Source: an uncultured Flavobacteriaceae bacterium
Lineage (GTDB): Bacteria > Bacteroidota > Bacteroidia > Flavobacteriales > Flavobacteriaceae
Length of the DNA stretch: 64,000 nt
Direction: 5' to 3'
Assembly (NCBI GenBank): GCA_943788695.1
Contig: CALSRG010000001.1
Span: 310,001 to 374,000 of the forward strand
Made by a program: the position numbers and the translations under genes. A model generated the notes under the pieces. The model was given only the letters and a program-made list of their open reading frames with translations, was not told the DNA's origin and did not search any database. Shown piece after piece: positions 27,381 to 37,800 of the stretch. How positions within the stretch are numbered: the stretch's first letter is position 1; every line of letters starts with the position of its first letter.

Positions 27381-29177
27381 ATGAAAAACATCCGTAATTT
27401 TTGTATTATTGCTCACATCGACCATGGGAAAAGTACTTTGGCCGACCGCTTACTCGATTTTACTGGTTCAGTTACCGACCGCGAGAAACAAAACCAACTC
27501 CTTGACAACATGGATTTGGAGCGCGAGCGAGGGATCACAATCAAATCGCACGCCATTCAAATGGAATACGAATACAAGGGCGAGCAATTTATTTTAAACC
27601 TCATCGACACACCTGGACATGTCGATTTTTCTTATGAAGTATCTCGATCCATCGCGGCCTGTGAAGGGGCTCTGTTGGTGGTTGATGCTGCCCAAAGCAT
27701 ACAGGCTCAAACCATTTCAAACCTCTATTTAGCCTTAGAAAACGATTTAGAGATCATTCCGGTACTCAACAAAATCGATTTGCCTAGCGCAAACCCTGAA
27801 GAGGTAACAGATGATATTGTCGACCTTTTAGGTTGTGACGCCCAAGACATTATTCCTGCCAGCGCCAAAAGCGGTATAGGTATTGAGGAAATTTTAGCTG
27901 CCATTATTGAGCGGATTCCCGCGCCAAAAGGTGATCCAAATGCACCACTTCAAGCGCTTATCTTTGATTCAGTTTATAACCCCTTCAGAGGTGTTGAAAC
28001 TTATTTTAGGGTTATGAATGGATCTATAAAACAAGGCCAATTGGTCAAGTTTATGGCAACGAACAAATCCTACAATGCTGATGAAGTTGGGACGCTTAAA
28101 CTTAAACAAGACCCGAAAAAAATCATAGGAACCGGCGATGTGGGCTATCTCATTACAGGTGTAAAAGATGCCCGAGAAATTAAAGTTGGAGATACTATAA
28201 CTGACAGTAAAAACCCAACAAATGAAATCATTGAAGGTTTTGAAGATGTTAAACCAATGGTGTTCGCAGGCATATATCCTGTTGAAAACGAAGATTATGA
28301 AGAACTTCGGTCTTCTATGGAAAAACTTCAGCTTAATGATGCGTCATTGGTTTTTACCCCTGAAAGCTCTGCGGCACTAGGATTCGGTTTTCGCTGTGGA
28401 TTCCTTGGCATGTTGCATTTGGAAATCATCCAAGAACGCCTAGAACGCGAATTTGACATGACGGTGATCACTACAGTGCCTAACGTAAGTTATCACGCTT
28501 ACACTAAAAAACATATTGACCAAGCTATTATAGTTAATAACCCATCCGATCTTCCAGATCCATCTGGACTGGACCGTGTGGAAGAACCGTATATCAAGGC
28601 CTCTATCATAACTAAAGCCGATTTTGTTGGCAACGTTATGAGTCTCTGTATTGAAAAAAGGGGGGTGATCACCAATCAAACTTATCTTACCCCTGAGCGC
28701 GTTGAGTTAAACTTTGACATGCCTTTGGCAGAAATTGTTTTTGATTTTTACGACCGTTTAAAAACCGTTTCTAAAGGCTATGCTTCGTTTGATTATAGCC
28801 CAATTGGGATGAGACCGTCGAAATTGGTGCGTGTAGATATTTTATTAAACAGCAATACTGTCGATGCTTTGTCTGCTCTGATTCATGCCGACAATGCCTA
28901 TAGTATTGGTAAAAAAATGTGTGAAAAATTACGGCAACTAATTCCTAGGCAACAATTTGACATTCCTATTCAAGCAGCTATTGGTGCCAAAATTATTTCA
29001 CGCGAAACGATCAAAGCTTTGAGAAAAGATGTTACCGCAAAATGTTACGGTGGTGATATTTCTCGAAAACGAAAACTCCTTGAAAAACAGAAAAAAGGGA
29101 AAAAGAAAATGCGCCAAATTGGCAATGTGGAAATCCCTCAACAGGCCTTCATGGCAGTCCTTAAGCTCAACGATTAA
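27381..29177 (+). CDS. lepA: Elongation factor 4
   Basis: This 598-aa translational GTPase has the G1 motif AHIDHGKST (residues 11-19), G3 DTPGHVD and G4 NKIDLP. The LepA-specific C-terminal domain follows ([25 protein letters not shown], then [10 protein letters not shown]). It acts on ribosomes during initiation and under ionic stress. Length is normal. It is preceded by its own promoter element and begins the long run of plus-strand genes from 27.4 to 45.0 kb. Confidence 0.97.
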   Translation: MKNIRNFCIIAHIDHGKSTLADRLLDFTGSVTDREKQNQLLDNMDLERERGITIKSHAIQMEYEYKGEQFILNLIDTPGHVDFSYEVSRSIAACEGALLVVDAAQSIQAQTISNLYLALENDLEIIPVLNKIDLPSANPEEVTDDIVDLLGCDAQDIIPASAKSGIGIEEILAAIIERIPAPKGDPNAPLQALIFDSVYNPFRGVETYFRVMNGSIKQGQLVKFMATNKSYNADEVGTLKLKQDPKKIIGTGDVGYLITGVKDAREIKVGDTITDSKNPTNEIIEGFEDVKPMVFAGIYPVENEDYEELRSSMEKLQLNDASLVFTPESSAALGFGFRCGFLGMLHLEIIQERLEREFDMTVITTVPNVSYHAYTKKHIDQAIIVNNPSDLPDPSGLDRVEEPYIKASIITKADFVGNVMSLCIEKRGVITNQTYLTPERVELNFDMPLAEIVFDFYDRLKTVSKGYASFDYSPIGMRPSKLVRVDILLNSNTVDALSALIHADNAYSIGKKMCEKLRQLIPRQQFDIPIQAAIGAKIISRETIKALRKDVTAKCYGGDISRKRKLLEKQKKGKKKMRQIGNVEIPQQAFMAVLKLND

Positions 29178-29230
29178 TACCATTGAGGTTTTTTCATTAT
29201 GTTCGTAGTGAGATAACCCATTTAAATGAT

Positions 29231-31492
29231 ATGATAGCAATGCGGGCTTTGATTTTTAGTTTTTTATGCATGATCGGTTGCGCCAAACAGCCGCCGCGTG
29301 AATTGAACTTAATTCCTCAACCTGTTCAAATATTAGACCAGCTTGGGTCATATGAATTTTCATTCAGTGACATTATTGTTTTTGATCGGTCGTTAGGTGG
29401 AGCCGCTCGTTTGTTAAAAGAATATACGGGAAGGTCATTACTTTCAAATCACAGCTCAGCTGATTTTATTAAAGGCGTTCAAATCAAACAAAATCCTTCA
29501 CTAAATACTGAAGAATACATCCTTTCCATCGATATAAAAGGGGTTCTTATAGAGGCTTCAACCGTTGATGGTGCTTATCGAGCTGTTCAAACACTAAGGC
29601 TTTTGTTACCCGAAGATTTTGAAGTCAAGCAAAATCAAAATAAATCTGCTTATTTGCCATTTATTCGAATTCAAGACGCTCCAGAGTTTGACTATCGCGG
29701 CATGCATTTGGACGTGTCACGACACTTCTTCTCTGTCGAATTTATTAAGAAATACATTGACCTTATGGCAATGCTGAAGTTCAACGTGTTCCATTGGCAC
29801 TTGACAGACGACCAAGGTTGGCGTATCCAAATTGACGGGTTTCCAAAATTGAATAGCATTGGGTCTTTTCGCGACGAAACCTTAATTGGACATTATAACG
29901 ATCAGCCTAAAAAATTTGATGGAGAAAAATATGGGGGTTACTATTCCAAACAAAACATTCGCGACATTGTAGCTTTTGCTGAAGCTCGGGGTGTCGAAGT
30001 GATTCCTGAAATTGACATTCCCGGACACAGTAGTGCTATTTTGGCCTCATATCCGGAATATGGATGTGCCAACTACAAGGACAAAGTCGCAACATCATGG
30101 GGCGTTTTCGGCGCTATTTTATGTCCGAAAATTGAGACATTCAAATTTTTAGAGGCCGTATTTGATGAAATCATTCCACTGTTTCCCAGTCAATATATTC
30201 ACATCGGAGGTGATGAAGCTGTTAAAACAAGATGGCAAAATTGTTCCCATTGCCAAAGCCTTATTAAAACATACGCACTACAGGACGAGGCAGGTCTCCA
30301 AGCTTATTTTATAAAAAAGGTCGCCTCTATTGTTGCACGAAAAGGTAAAACAATCGTCGGTTGGGATGAAATATTAGAAGGAGGACTCATAGACGAAGCC
30401 ACCATCATGTCTTGGCGCGGTGTTGATGGAGGAATCGCCGCAGCAAAAGCTGGAATGAACGCTATCATGACACCAACGTCTCATTGTTATTTTGATTATT
30501 ATCAATCAGAAAACACATCCGAGCCTCTTGCTATTGGAGGATTTTTGCCTTTAAAAAAGGTTTACAGTTTTAATCCAATTCTCGATGGCCTGACCAATGC
30601 AGAGCAGGGCTGCATTTTAGGCGGTCAAGCAAATGTGTGGACTGAATACATCTCTACTCCTGATGCTGTTGAGTACATGGCTTTTCCAAGAATGATCGCT
30701 CTATCAGAGGTGTTGTGGACTACAGTTAACCAACGAGATTTTAAAAACTTTGCGAACCGACTTGAACGATTTAAAAAGCGCTTGGATGTCTTGAATGTCA
30801 ACTATGCAAACCACTCATATGAAATTATTGGGCGTTTTGAAAATGGGTCTAACATGAGACGTTATGAACTTTCAACCTTGATAGACGATAAGACCATAAG
30901 ATTTACAACAGATGGTTCAACGCCAGGACCTCAAAGCAAAAAATACATTGAAGCCATCCCTGTTAATCAAAACACTACTATCAAGGCGGTCGTGATTGAA
31001 AATGATAAGACAATTTCAGAGGTCTTCGAGCAAAATATTTTCACACACCTCGGGTTTGGAAAAATCATAAATATAGCGCCTGATCCTCATCCTACCTATA
31101 ACACGGGTGGTGAAGTGGCGTTATTAAATGGTATTATTGGAAGCAATAACAGATTTGGTGATTCGGAATGGTTAGGATTTTGGGGTGATGATGTGTCAAT
31201 TCAAATAGACCTCGGAAAAGAAACTGACATTTCAACGCTATCCACACGTTTTTTTAACACCAATGGTCAATGGATTTATGCCCCAAAATATATCCGCGTT
31301 ACATGTGATGATGACAAACCAATTGTGATGGAGATTAAAGGGGATGATTCTATTGTAAATGTTGATGTAACTATTGATAAAAAAACGAGGTTCCTGAAAA
31401 TTGAGGTAGTAGGATTTGGCATCATCCCAGATCAACTCCAGGGTGGTGGACATCCTGCTTGGACCTTTATAGATGAATTGATTCTTCAATAA
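29231..31492 (+). CDS. GH20 beta-N-acetylhexosaminidase, lipoprotein
   Basis: From the ATG at 29231 (or 29240) the protein has a lipoprotein signal ending CMIGC. The frame is open from 29183, but that adds a non-signal leader. Domains: GH20b N-terminal (to ~130); the GH20 barrel with HWHLTDDQGWRIQI and the catalytic pair D328-E329 in HIGGDEAVKTRW; and a C-terminal region with an FN3/CHB-like segment and a discoidin-type beta sandwich ending PAWTFIDELIL. It removes terminal GlcNAc or GalNAc from glycoconjugates in the periplasm. The cutC gene follows after 1 base, and beta-mannosidase after that, which points to N-glycan or chitobiose breakdown. Confidence 0.93.
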   Translation: MIAMRALIFSFLCMIGCAKQPPRELNLIPQPVQILDQLGSYEFSFSDIIVFDRSLGGAARLLKEYTGRSLLSNHSSADFIKGVQIKQNPSLNTEEYILSIDIKGVLIEASTVDGAYRAVQTLRLLLPEDFEVKQNQNKSAYLPFIRIQDAPEFDYRGMHLDVSRHFFSVEFIKKYIDLMAMLKFNVFHWHLTDDQGWRIQIDGFPKLNSIGSFRDETLIGHYNDQPKKFDGEKYGGYYSKQNIRDIVAFAEARGVEVIPEIDIPGHSSAILASYPEYGCANYKDKVATSWGVFGAILCPKIETFKFLEAVFDEIIPLFPSQYIHIGGDEAVKTRWQNCSHCQSLIKTYALQDEAGLQAYFIKKVASIVARKGKTIVGWDEILEGGLIDEATIMSWRGVDGGIAAAKAGMNAIMTPTSHCYFDYYQSENTSEPLAIGGFLPLKKVYSFNPILDGLTNAEQGCILGGQANVWTEYISTPDAVEYMAFPRMIALSEVLWTTVNQRDFKNFANRLERFKKRLDVLNVNYANHSYEIIGRFENGSNMRRYELSTLIDDKTIRFTTDGSTPGPQSKKYIEAIPVNQNTTIKAVVIENDKTISEVFEQNIFTHLGFGKIINIAPDPHPTYNTGGEVALLNGIIGSNNRFGDSEWLGFWGDDVSIQIDLGKETDISTLSTRFFNTNGQWIYAPKYIRVTCDDDKPIVMEIKGDDSIVNVDVTIDKKTRFLKIEVVGFGIIPDQLQGGGHPAWTFIDELILQ

Positions 31493-31493
31493 T

Positions 31494-32177
31494 ATGCTTT
31501 TAGAAATATGTTGTAACGGATTGGATTCGGCTTTAGCCGCTCAAAAAGCTGGCGCTGACAGGATTGAGCTTTGTGTGGACTTAAATATAGGGGGCATAAC
31601 GCCATCCAGGGGCTTAATCGAATCTGTAAGACGCGAGGTCGACTTACCAATTTATATTCTCATACGCCCAAGGGGGGGTAATTTTGTCTATAATGAGGAC
31701 GAATTTGATAACATGATTGATGACATCCAGTTTTGCAAAAGTATAGGAGTAAAGGGTGTTGTTTCAGGGGTGTTATATGAAGATTTTAGGGTAGATATTA
31801 GGCGAACGATGATGCTTATTAACGCTGCACATCCTATGGATTTTACCTTTCACCGCGCATTTGATGAGGTGAGTGATCCTGTTAGCGCTTTGAAAGAATT
31901 AGAAGACATTGGCGTGTCCCGAATACTAAGTTCTGGTCAAGAACGATCAGCAATCGAAGGCCTGCCCTTACTGCAGAAACTTCAAAAATCTGCCTCATCT
32001 GTTATCCTTTTACCTGGTGCTGGCGTTAATAGTAATAATATTATGTCGTTCAAAAATGCTGGGTTTTTAGAGGCTCATACTTCAGCATCAAAAACTGTCA
32101 TTGTTGATGGGATAAAGTTAGGAACAGTATCCGATGTCAACGAAATTAGCGCCTTATTAAAGTTGATGCGAGGATGA
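31494..32177 (+). CDS. cutC: CutC-family TIM-barrel protein
   Basis: The 227-aa protein shows the CutC pattern: LEICCNGLDSALAAQKAGADRIELC, then GGITPSRGLIESVRR, IRPRGGNFVYNEDE, FTFHRAFDEV and LLPGAGVNSNNI. CutC was named for copper tolerance in E. coli, but its role is disputed and no copper-site motif is visible. It is embedded between GH20 and GH2 genes (1-base gap before, ATGA overlap after) and has no signal peptide, so it is cytoplasmic. The setting suggests a function in sugar metabolism. A G7 run at 31672-31678 encodes the conserved RPRGG. Confidence 0.92.
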   Translation: MLLEICCNGLDSALAAQKAGADRIELCVDLNIGGITPSRGLIESVRREVDLPIYILIRPRGGNFVYNEDEFDNMIDDIQFCKSIGVKGVVSGVLYEDFRVDIRRTMMLINAAHPMDFTFHRAFDEVSDPVSALKELEDIGVSRILSSGQERSAIEGLPLLQKLQKSASSVILLPGAGVNSNNIMSFKNAGFLEAHTSASKTVIVDGIKLGTVSDVNEISALLKLMRG

Positions 32178-34669
32178 TGCGTTATTTCGGTTTATTGGTT
32201 GGGGTTATTTTGTGCATTGGATGTCAGTCCTCCGACAGCCAAAAACCTTTGGTTAAAAAATTAGAAAACTGGAGCTTCAGATCAACAAACGATTCTGAAT
32301 GGCTAAAGGCAAAAGTGCCTGGAAGCGTTACACAAGATCTATTTCTCTTGGGGGAAATCGAAGATCCTTATGTTGGTAACAATGCTTTGTCCCTTCAATG
32401 GATCTCAAAGACAGATTGGGATTATCAAACAACATTTGAAGTATCCGAAGCGCAACTCAAAAAAGCAAACCACCAACTACGTTTTGAGGGTCTTGACACT
32501 TATGCCGAAGTTCGACTAAATGGTCAGGTAATACTAGAAACAGACAATGCATTTCGGCGATGGGAAGTTGATGTTTCACCTTTGATAAAATCAATCAACA
32601 ACTTACGGATTACTTTTAATAATCACCATGATATTGAAAACACTCGTAAGAAAACGGAGCTCTTCATCCCTCCTGCTGACGACATGTCTGATGATAAACA
32701 ACGACGCGTTTACACCCGCAGACCTCAATACCAATACGGCTGGGACTGGGCGCCTCGACTGATCACTCCCGGAATTTGGCGACAAGCGATACTGGTGTCT
32801 TGGGACAAGGCAAAAATCAAACAGAGCGCTGTTGAGCTTATTGAGCTCAATGATAATACTGCACAATTAGAGGTTAGTTTATCGCTAGAGCAAACAGCAT
32901 TAGCCAATATAACAGCTGATGTTTTTGTTAACGGCGCTTTATTTGCATCAAAAGTTCTAAATGCTAATGAGGTTAATAACATAATCCCCTTTCAAATCAT
33001 TAACCCTAAAAAATGGTGGCCACACAATATTGGAGAGCCTTATTTGTATGACATCTGTGTCCAAATAAACCACAAATCAAGTCTTGTAGATGAAATCTGT
33101 TATAAAAAAGGCTTGCGAACCATAGATCTGATAACGGACGAAGACGATGGTGGAGAGAGTTTTTATTTCAAAATCAATGGCGTTCCTGTTTTTATGAAAG
33201 GTGCTAACTACGTGCCCCTCGATGCCATGACCAATTCTGGCAACATCAAAGAATACGAGGCCATCATCAACAACGCAGTTGAGGCAAACATGAACACGCT
33301 TCGTGTTTGGGGGGGAGGCGTTTATGAACATAACGACTTTTACTCGCTTTGCGACCAAAAAGGAGTTATGGTTTGGCAGGATTTTATGTTTGCTTGTGCC
33401 ATGTATCCAGGGTCGGAAAAATTTTTAAAGAATGTAAGGCTGGAGGCAGAAGATAACGTAAGACGTATAGGCAATTACGCTTCTGTAGTATTATGGTGTG
33501 GTAACAACGAAAGTAGCGAGGGCTGGGCAAATTGGGGCTGGAAGTCTGGCAAAAGCGATGCTGAAAAAAAAGCTATTTGGGCGGCATACGAAAAAGTGTT
33601 TAAAGAAATTTTACCGGAAACCATTGAAACTTATGGGCAAAATGTGCCATACTGGGAAAGCTCGCCAAAATATGGTCGAGGTAACAGCAAATATATAAGC
33701 GAAGGTGATGCCCACGACTGGTTTGTTTGGCACGACAACTACCCATTTGAGCATTTTGAAAACAGCGTACCACGATTTATGAGTGAATTTGGCTTTCAAT
33801 CTTTACCAAGCGAAGGTGTAGTGACATATGCGACTGGAGGAACCTTAGACCTCAACAGTCCTGAATTCGATAGTCATCAAAAACACCCTCGAGGCACAGC
33901 GCTTATCGAAACTTATATGGCTCGAGATTTTCCTTTACCCAGAAACGACAAAGAACAAGTTTATCTGAGCCAATTGACTCAAGCGTACGGTATTTCAAAA
34001 GCCATTGTGGCACACCGCAGTGCGATGCCTTATACGATGGGGTCTTTGTTTTGGCAGCTCAATGATTGTTGGCCAAGCGTGTCATGGTCCAGTGTTGACT
34101 ATTTAGGCCAATGGAAGGCATTGCAATATGCGGCGGAACACGATTTCGACAATCTTCTTATTGCAGCAAAAACAACTAAAGATGGTCTAATGATTAATAT
34201 AATAAACGACAATTTAGAACCTCTTTCTGATGTGCTCAATGTCGAATTTTTTGATTTTGACGGCAACTCTTTATATGCTAAATCAATGCCCTATTATGCT
34301 CCGGGAAATGCTAATGAAATAGCAGACGTTGTGCCCCTTAATTTTGAAGGTTTTAATCCCCAGTCCACTGTTGGCGTTTTGAGATTTACAGACAAACAAA
34401 CCTTGATATATTTTGATCGGCCTAAAAACCTCAGCTTAAAGGCTTCTGCTATTAATATTCAGTTGCGACAACTTAATGATGGCTATGAGGCCACGCTTTA
34501 TAGTGATGTCCTACAAAAAAGTGTTTATATTTCAAGCAGATCCAACATTTTTGTGTCTCCCAACTTTATAGATTTATTGCCCAATCAACCTGTTACCGTC
34601 TTTATTAGAACAAGTGATGATTCAACAGTACCCATATTAAGCGTGCTCTCTTTAAATCAATTTGATTAA
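32174..34669 (+). CDS. GH2 beta-mannosidase, lipoprotein
   Basis: This 831-aa protein has a lipobox ending CIGC (C17). The beta-mannosidase-type GH2 layout is an N-terminal sugar-binding jelly roll (KVPGSVTQDLFLLGEIEDPY), an Ig-like domain, the TIM barrel and C-terminal Ig-like domains. The acid/base is E446 (WCGNNESSEGW) and the nucleophile E538 (MSEFGFQSLPS). RRPQYQYGWDWAPRL and LRVWGGGVYEHNDFYSLCD are specific to beta-mannosidases, which release the core beta-1,4-linked mannose of N-glycans. It is translationally coupled to cutC. Confidence 0.94.
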   Translation: MMRYFGLLVGVILCIGCQSSDSQKPLVKKLENWSFRSTNDSEWLKAKVPGSVTQDLFLLGEIEDPYVGNNALSLQWISKTDWDYQTTFEVSEAQLKKANHQLRFEGLDTYAEVRLNGQVILETDNAFRRWEVDVSPLIKSINNLRITFNNHHDIENTRKKTELFIPPADDMSDDKQRRVYTRRPQYQYGWDWAPRLITPGIWRQAILVSWDKAKIKQSAVELIELNDNTAQLEVSLSLEQTALANITADVFVNGALFASKVLNANEVNNIIPFQIINPKKWWPHNIGEPYLYDICVQINHKSSLVDEICYKKGLRTIDLITDEDDGGESFYFKINGVPVFMKGANYVPLDAMTNSGNIKEYEAIINNAVEANMNTLRVWGGGVYEHNDFYSLCDQKGVMVWQDFMFACAMYPGSEKFLKNVRLEAEDNVRRIGNYASVVLWCGNNESSEGWANWGWKSGKSDAEKKAIWAAYEKVFKEILPETIETYGQNVPYWESSPKYGRGNSKYISEGDAHDWFVWHDNYPFEHFENSVPRFMSEFGFQSLPSEGVVTYATGGTLDLNSPEFDSHQKHPRGTALIETYMARDFPLPRNDKEQVYLSQLTQAYGISKAIVAHRSAMPYTMGSLFWQLNDCWPSVSWSSVDYLGQWKALQYAAEHDFDNLLIAAKTTKDGLMINIINDNLEPLSDVLNVEFFDFDGNSLYAKSMPYYAPGNANEIADVVPLNFEGFNPQSTVGVLRFTDKQTLIYFDRPKNLSLKASAINIQLRQLNDGYEATLYSDVLQKSVYISSRSNIFVSPNFIDLLPNQPVTVFIRTSDDSTVPILSVLSLNQFD

Positions 34670-34693
34670 TGTTCATGAAGCTAAGAGTGGGCA

Positions 34694-34727
34694 TTTGAAT
34701 TAAGTAAATTTCTGTATCTTACCTTCG
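34694..34727 (+). promoter_or_regulatory. Candidate promoter of the usp-SulP-MBL operon
   Basis: TTTG at 34694-34697 and TACCTTCG (one mismatch to TAnnTTTG) at 34720-34727 are separated by 22 bases, close to the usual 19-21. The ATG lies 26 bases downstream of the -7 element. The gap to the preceding GH2 gene contains no terminator hairpin. Confidence 0.45.
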
Positions 34728-34753
34728 AACAAAAGCAAGATAAAAAGACAGTT

Positions 34754-35593
34754 ATGTCATTTAAAACAATTGGAGTGGGGGTGGCGTTTTCTCCAAATCT
34801 CAAGGCCAATCTTTATGAGGGCGCTAGACTTGCTCAATTTCTAGAAGCTAAGCTGGTTCTCATACATGTGGGTGTTTTGTCTGAAGACAATCGGGCAATG
34901 CTTCACGACATGCTCACTGTTCACAAAAAGAATGGTCTCGAATACGATGTCCGCTGTCAAATGGGAAACCCAGTTGAGGTCATCTTGTCAACTGTTAAAG
35001 AGGCTCTTATTGATTTACTTATTCTCGGGGCATTACAGAGGGAGAATTTTTTTAAGTATTATTTAGGATCCATTGCCCGGCAAATTACGAGAAGAGCGGG
35101 CTGTTCCGTTTTGTTGCTCATTAAACCATCGGTAGATCGCGTGCCATGTGAACATATTGTGGTAAACGGTTTGGCAGATCCAAAAACTGAAAAAACCATT
35201 GCCACAGCATTTTCTGTGGCGAAAGATCTGGGCGCACGAAAAATCACAATTGTAGAAGAAATCAGACAAGAAGAGGTTGCTGTTAGTGTAGATGATGATC
35301 GTTCGCTGAGGCGGTCGCGAATTGTCAAAGAACGGCTCAAACATAGGGAAGAATCTAGAGTAAATAATATTATTTCAAATCTTCCAGACCACATTAAGTC
35401 TAATATCCAAATTCAATCTCAATCAATATTTGGCAAACGAGGCTATTCAATTGGGCACTATGCTCAGGTTGTAAGAGCCGACCTCCTTGTCATGAATGGC
35501 CCCGTTAAAATGACATTCTGGGACCGCTTATTCCCTCACGACATCGAACATATTCTCGGCGAACTTCCAACTGACGTATTAATAGTGCAATGA
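34754..35593 (+). CDS. Universal stress protein with two USP domains
   Basis: This 279-aa soluble protein contains two USP folds. The first (about 1-125) runs from FKTIGVGVAFSPNLKANLYEGARLA to LGSIARQITRRAGCSVLLL. The second (about 134-279) runs from EHIVVNGLADPKTEKTIATAF to ELPTDVLIVQ. The ATP-binding GxxGS(x)9G(S/T) pattern is only partly kept (LGSIARQI), so nucleotide binding is uncertain. Its stop overlaps the SulP start (ATGA), making it a likely dedicated regulator of that transporter, an inference from coupling. Confidence 0.88.
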   Translation: MSFKTIGVGVAFSPNLKANLYEGARLAQFLEAKLVLIHVGVLSEDNRAMLHDMLTVHKKNGLEYDVRCQMGNPVEVILSTVKEALIDLLILGALQRENFFKYYLGSIARQITRRAGCSVLLLIKPSVDRVPCEHIVVNGLADPKTEKTIATAFSVAKDLGARKITIVEEIRQEEVAVSVDDDRSLRRSRIVKERLKHREESRVNNIISNLPDHIKSNIQIQSQSIFGKRGYSIGHYAQVVRADLLVMNGPVKMTFWDRLFPHDIEHILGELPTDVLIVQ

Positions 35594-37800
35594 GCCAAAA
35601 GACCAACAAATTTATTGTAGCCGTCCAATCTCTTCCATCTAATATTTTTTCTGGATTTGTTGTGTCATTAATTGCGCTACCATTAGGTCTTGGATTGGCT
35701 ATGGCTAGTGACGCCCCTCCTATGGCTGGGGTGATTAGCGCTATAGTTGGAGGGATTGTAGTTTCTGTTTTGGGCGGAAGCTATGTCACCATTGCTGGGC
35801 CTGGGAATGGGCTTGTGGGGGTTCTTTTGGTAGCTATATCAACCCTTGGGCTACAAGACGCTTATGCCGCCATCATTTGTTCTGGATTTCTTTTGATAAT
35901 ATTGGGTTATTTGCGTTTGGGAAAGCTTGCAGATTTTTTCCCCTCCTCTGCCATACAAGGCATGTTGGCCGCAATTGGACTTATTATCCTCGGGAAGCAA
36001 TTTCATATTATGCTTGGGAACAGGGTTGTTTTGGACAACAACCTAGAGTATCTTGCTGCGATGCCAAAGGCTGTAATCAATGTCTTTTCCTATTCTGATA
36101 CTGGAATTATAGCTGCCTGTTTGGCTGGTATTTTGAGCTTGGGTATTCTCATGATTTATCCAAAACTGCGTAATAAGTATTTGCAGCTTATTCCCGCTCC
36201 TATGTGGATTGTTCTTTTGTCAATTGGGTTTTCGTATTATTTCGAACTCATTCTAAATCAACCAAACCCTATCTCTTCTGATTATATGATTCGCGGCATT
36301 CCTGCTGTTGATCGACTGGTTGCAGATATACCTAAAATAAATTTCAAAGCAGCGAACGAATGGATGTTTTGGTCGCAAGTGCTGGCCCTTGCCATTATTT
36401 CAAGCGTTGAATCCTTGTTGAGTATAAAGGCTGTAGACAAACTTGATCCTAACAAAAGACGATCTAATTTTACAAAAGACATTAAAGCGCTTGGGGTGGC
36501 TACAGCTGTAAGCGGCTTTTTAGGCGGATTAAATGTTGTAACTGTAATTGCACGAAGCTCGGTTAATGTTAATAGCGGTGGTAACAATAGGTCTTCCAAT
36601 TTTTTTCATGCTTTCTTTTTATTAGTTTTTATTGTACTATTCAGTACCCAGTTAGAGCGTATCCCGCTTTCCGCCTTAATGGCCATTTTAGTATTTACAG
36701 GGTACAAATTGGCTGCGCCAAAAAACCTGATAAAAATGTTTACAATTGGCAAAGAGCAGCTGCTCATTTATTCCATAACGCTGATCGCCACACTTCAAAT
36801 TGGTCTCGTAGCTGGCATTGTCATAGGAACAACGACAACTTTTATTATCCACGTGTTAACCACTAAAAATTTTGAGCTGTTTACAAGGAATTTTTTAAAG
36901 CCGAACGTTCTAATGTTCCAGGAGTCGGAAGGGCAAGGTCAATATTACGTTAGTGTAAAACACTTTTGTACGTTCGTAAACTTCTTTAGACTTAAAGCTA
37001 AATTGGATAATGTACCTGAAACAGAGGTGGTTATTGTTGATTTGTCTTTATGTGAGTTTGTAGACCATACTGTCATGGACAGCTTAAGCGCTTATCAAGA
37101 GCTATTTGAGAAAAGGGGCGGTCGTTTTGAAGTAATAGGTCTTGACACTCTTTCTGCTGATTCTAGCCATCCTTTCGCCATTCGCAAGCTCGTTCCATTT
37201 TCAGGACTTCTAAATCAAAATCTTACCAAAAGACAAATTGCCTTAAAATCGCTCTCCGAAGATTATGATCATGACTATCTAGCGAAAAGAATTCATAAGG
37301 TTGGATTTTTAGAATCCTTTATTTTCTTTCGATCAAAACATCTGAACTATATTCATAATTTGATCAAATCGAAACACGAACCGATAACAGCTTTTGATGT
37401 TAATTTCTCTGAAGGTGAGTTTATAGCTAAAGAAGTGGTCAATACTACGATGGTTCACATCTATATGCAGAGGCAACTGCCAGTCTTTACACTAGACAAA
37501 GACGGCTTTTTGCTTCGACTCTATGGCGTTGCAGGATTTAAGAATATTTCCATTTCGTCTCCGGGCGATTTTTCTAAAAGGTTTTATTTATTGGGTGAAA
37601 ATCCTAAAGATGTTAAGGCCTTTTTTAATAAAACCGTCGTACATTTTTTTGAGAGCAATCCACATTTCCACATTGAATCAAACGGCAAAAATCTTCTTGT
37701 TTTTGGAAAAGAAAGAACCGCTTCGATACAAGAAATTACTAAAATTATAAATTTTGCAAGCCGCCTCTATCAAGTGATTCAAAACGAACAAGACACATGA
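35590..37800 (+). CDS. SulP (SLC26-like) anion transporter with STAS and extra C-terminal domain
   Basis: The 736-aa protein has about 12 membrane segments in residues 15-430 with the SulP signature IALPLGLGLAMASDAPPMAGVISAIVGG and IAGPGNGLV. A STAS-like domain (about 445-550) contains VVIVDLSLCEFVDHTVMDSL. A further ~150-residue cytoplasmic domain (about 590-736) begins near FLESFIFFRSKHL, contains FSKRFYLLGENPKDVKAFF and ends KIINFASRLYQVI; I do not recognise it. SulP proteins carry sulfate, bicarbonate or other anions, and the substrate is not readable here. It is coupled by 4-base overlaps to USP and MBL genes. Confidence 0.88.
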   Translation: MSQKTNKFIVAVQSLPSNIFSGFVVSLIALPLGLGLAMASDAPPMAGVISAIVGGIVVSVLGGSYVTIAGPGNGLVGVLLVAISTLGLQDAYAAIICSGFLLIILGYLRLGKLADFFPSSAIQGMLAAIGLIILGKQFHIMLGNRVVLDNNLEYLAAMPKAVINVFSYSDTGIIAACLAGILSLGILMIYPKLRNKYLQLIPAPMWIVLLSIGFSYYFELILNQPNPISSDYMIRGIPAVDRLVADIPKINFKAANEWMFWSQVLALAIISSVESLLSIKAVDKLDPNKRRSNFTKDIKALGVATAVSGFLGGLNVVTVIARSSVNVNSGGNNRSSNFFHAFFLLVFIVLFSTQLERIPLSALMAILVFTGYKLAAPKNLIKMFTIGKEQLLIYSITLIATLQIGLVAGIVIGTTTTFIIHVLTTKNFELFTRNFLKPNVLMFQESEGQGQYYVSVKHFCTFVNFFRLKAKLDNVPETEVVIVDLSLCEFVDHTVMDSLSAYQELFEKRGGRFEVIGLDTLSADSSHPFAIRKLVPFSGLLNQNLTKRQIALKSLSEDYDHDYLAKRIHKVGFLESFIFFRSKHLNYIHNLIKSKHEPITAFDVNFSEGEFIAKEVVNTTMVHIYMQRQLPVFTLDKDGFLLRLYGVAGFKNISISSPGDFSKRFYLLGENPKDVKAFFNKTVVHFFESNPHFHIESNGKNLLVFGKERTASIQEITKIINFASRLYQVIQNEQDT

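Noticed and set aside
29183..29230. Longer N-terminus for the GH20 gene
   Set aside because: The added 16 residues are not hydrophobic and would bury the lipoprotein signal peptide that starts at 29231/29240.
31672..31678. G7 run in cutC, with similar G7 in GH2 (33309-33315) and C7 in mnmG (60894-60900), as phase-variation tracts
   Set aside because: Each run encodes conserved Gly or Pro residues (RPRGG, RVWGGG, YFPPT), is short, and all frames are intact, so conserved coding explains them.
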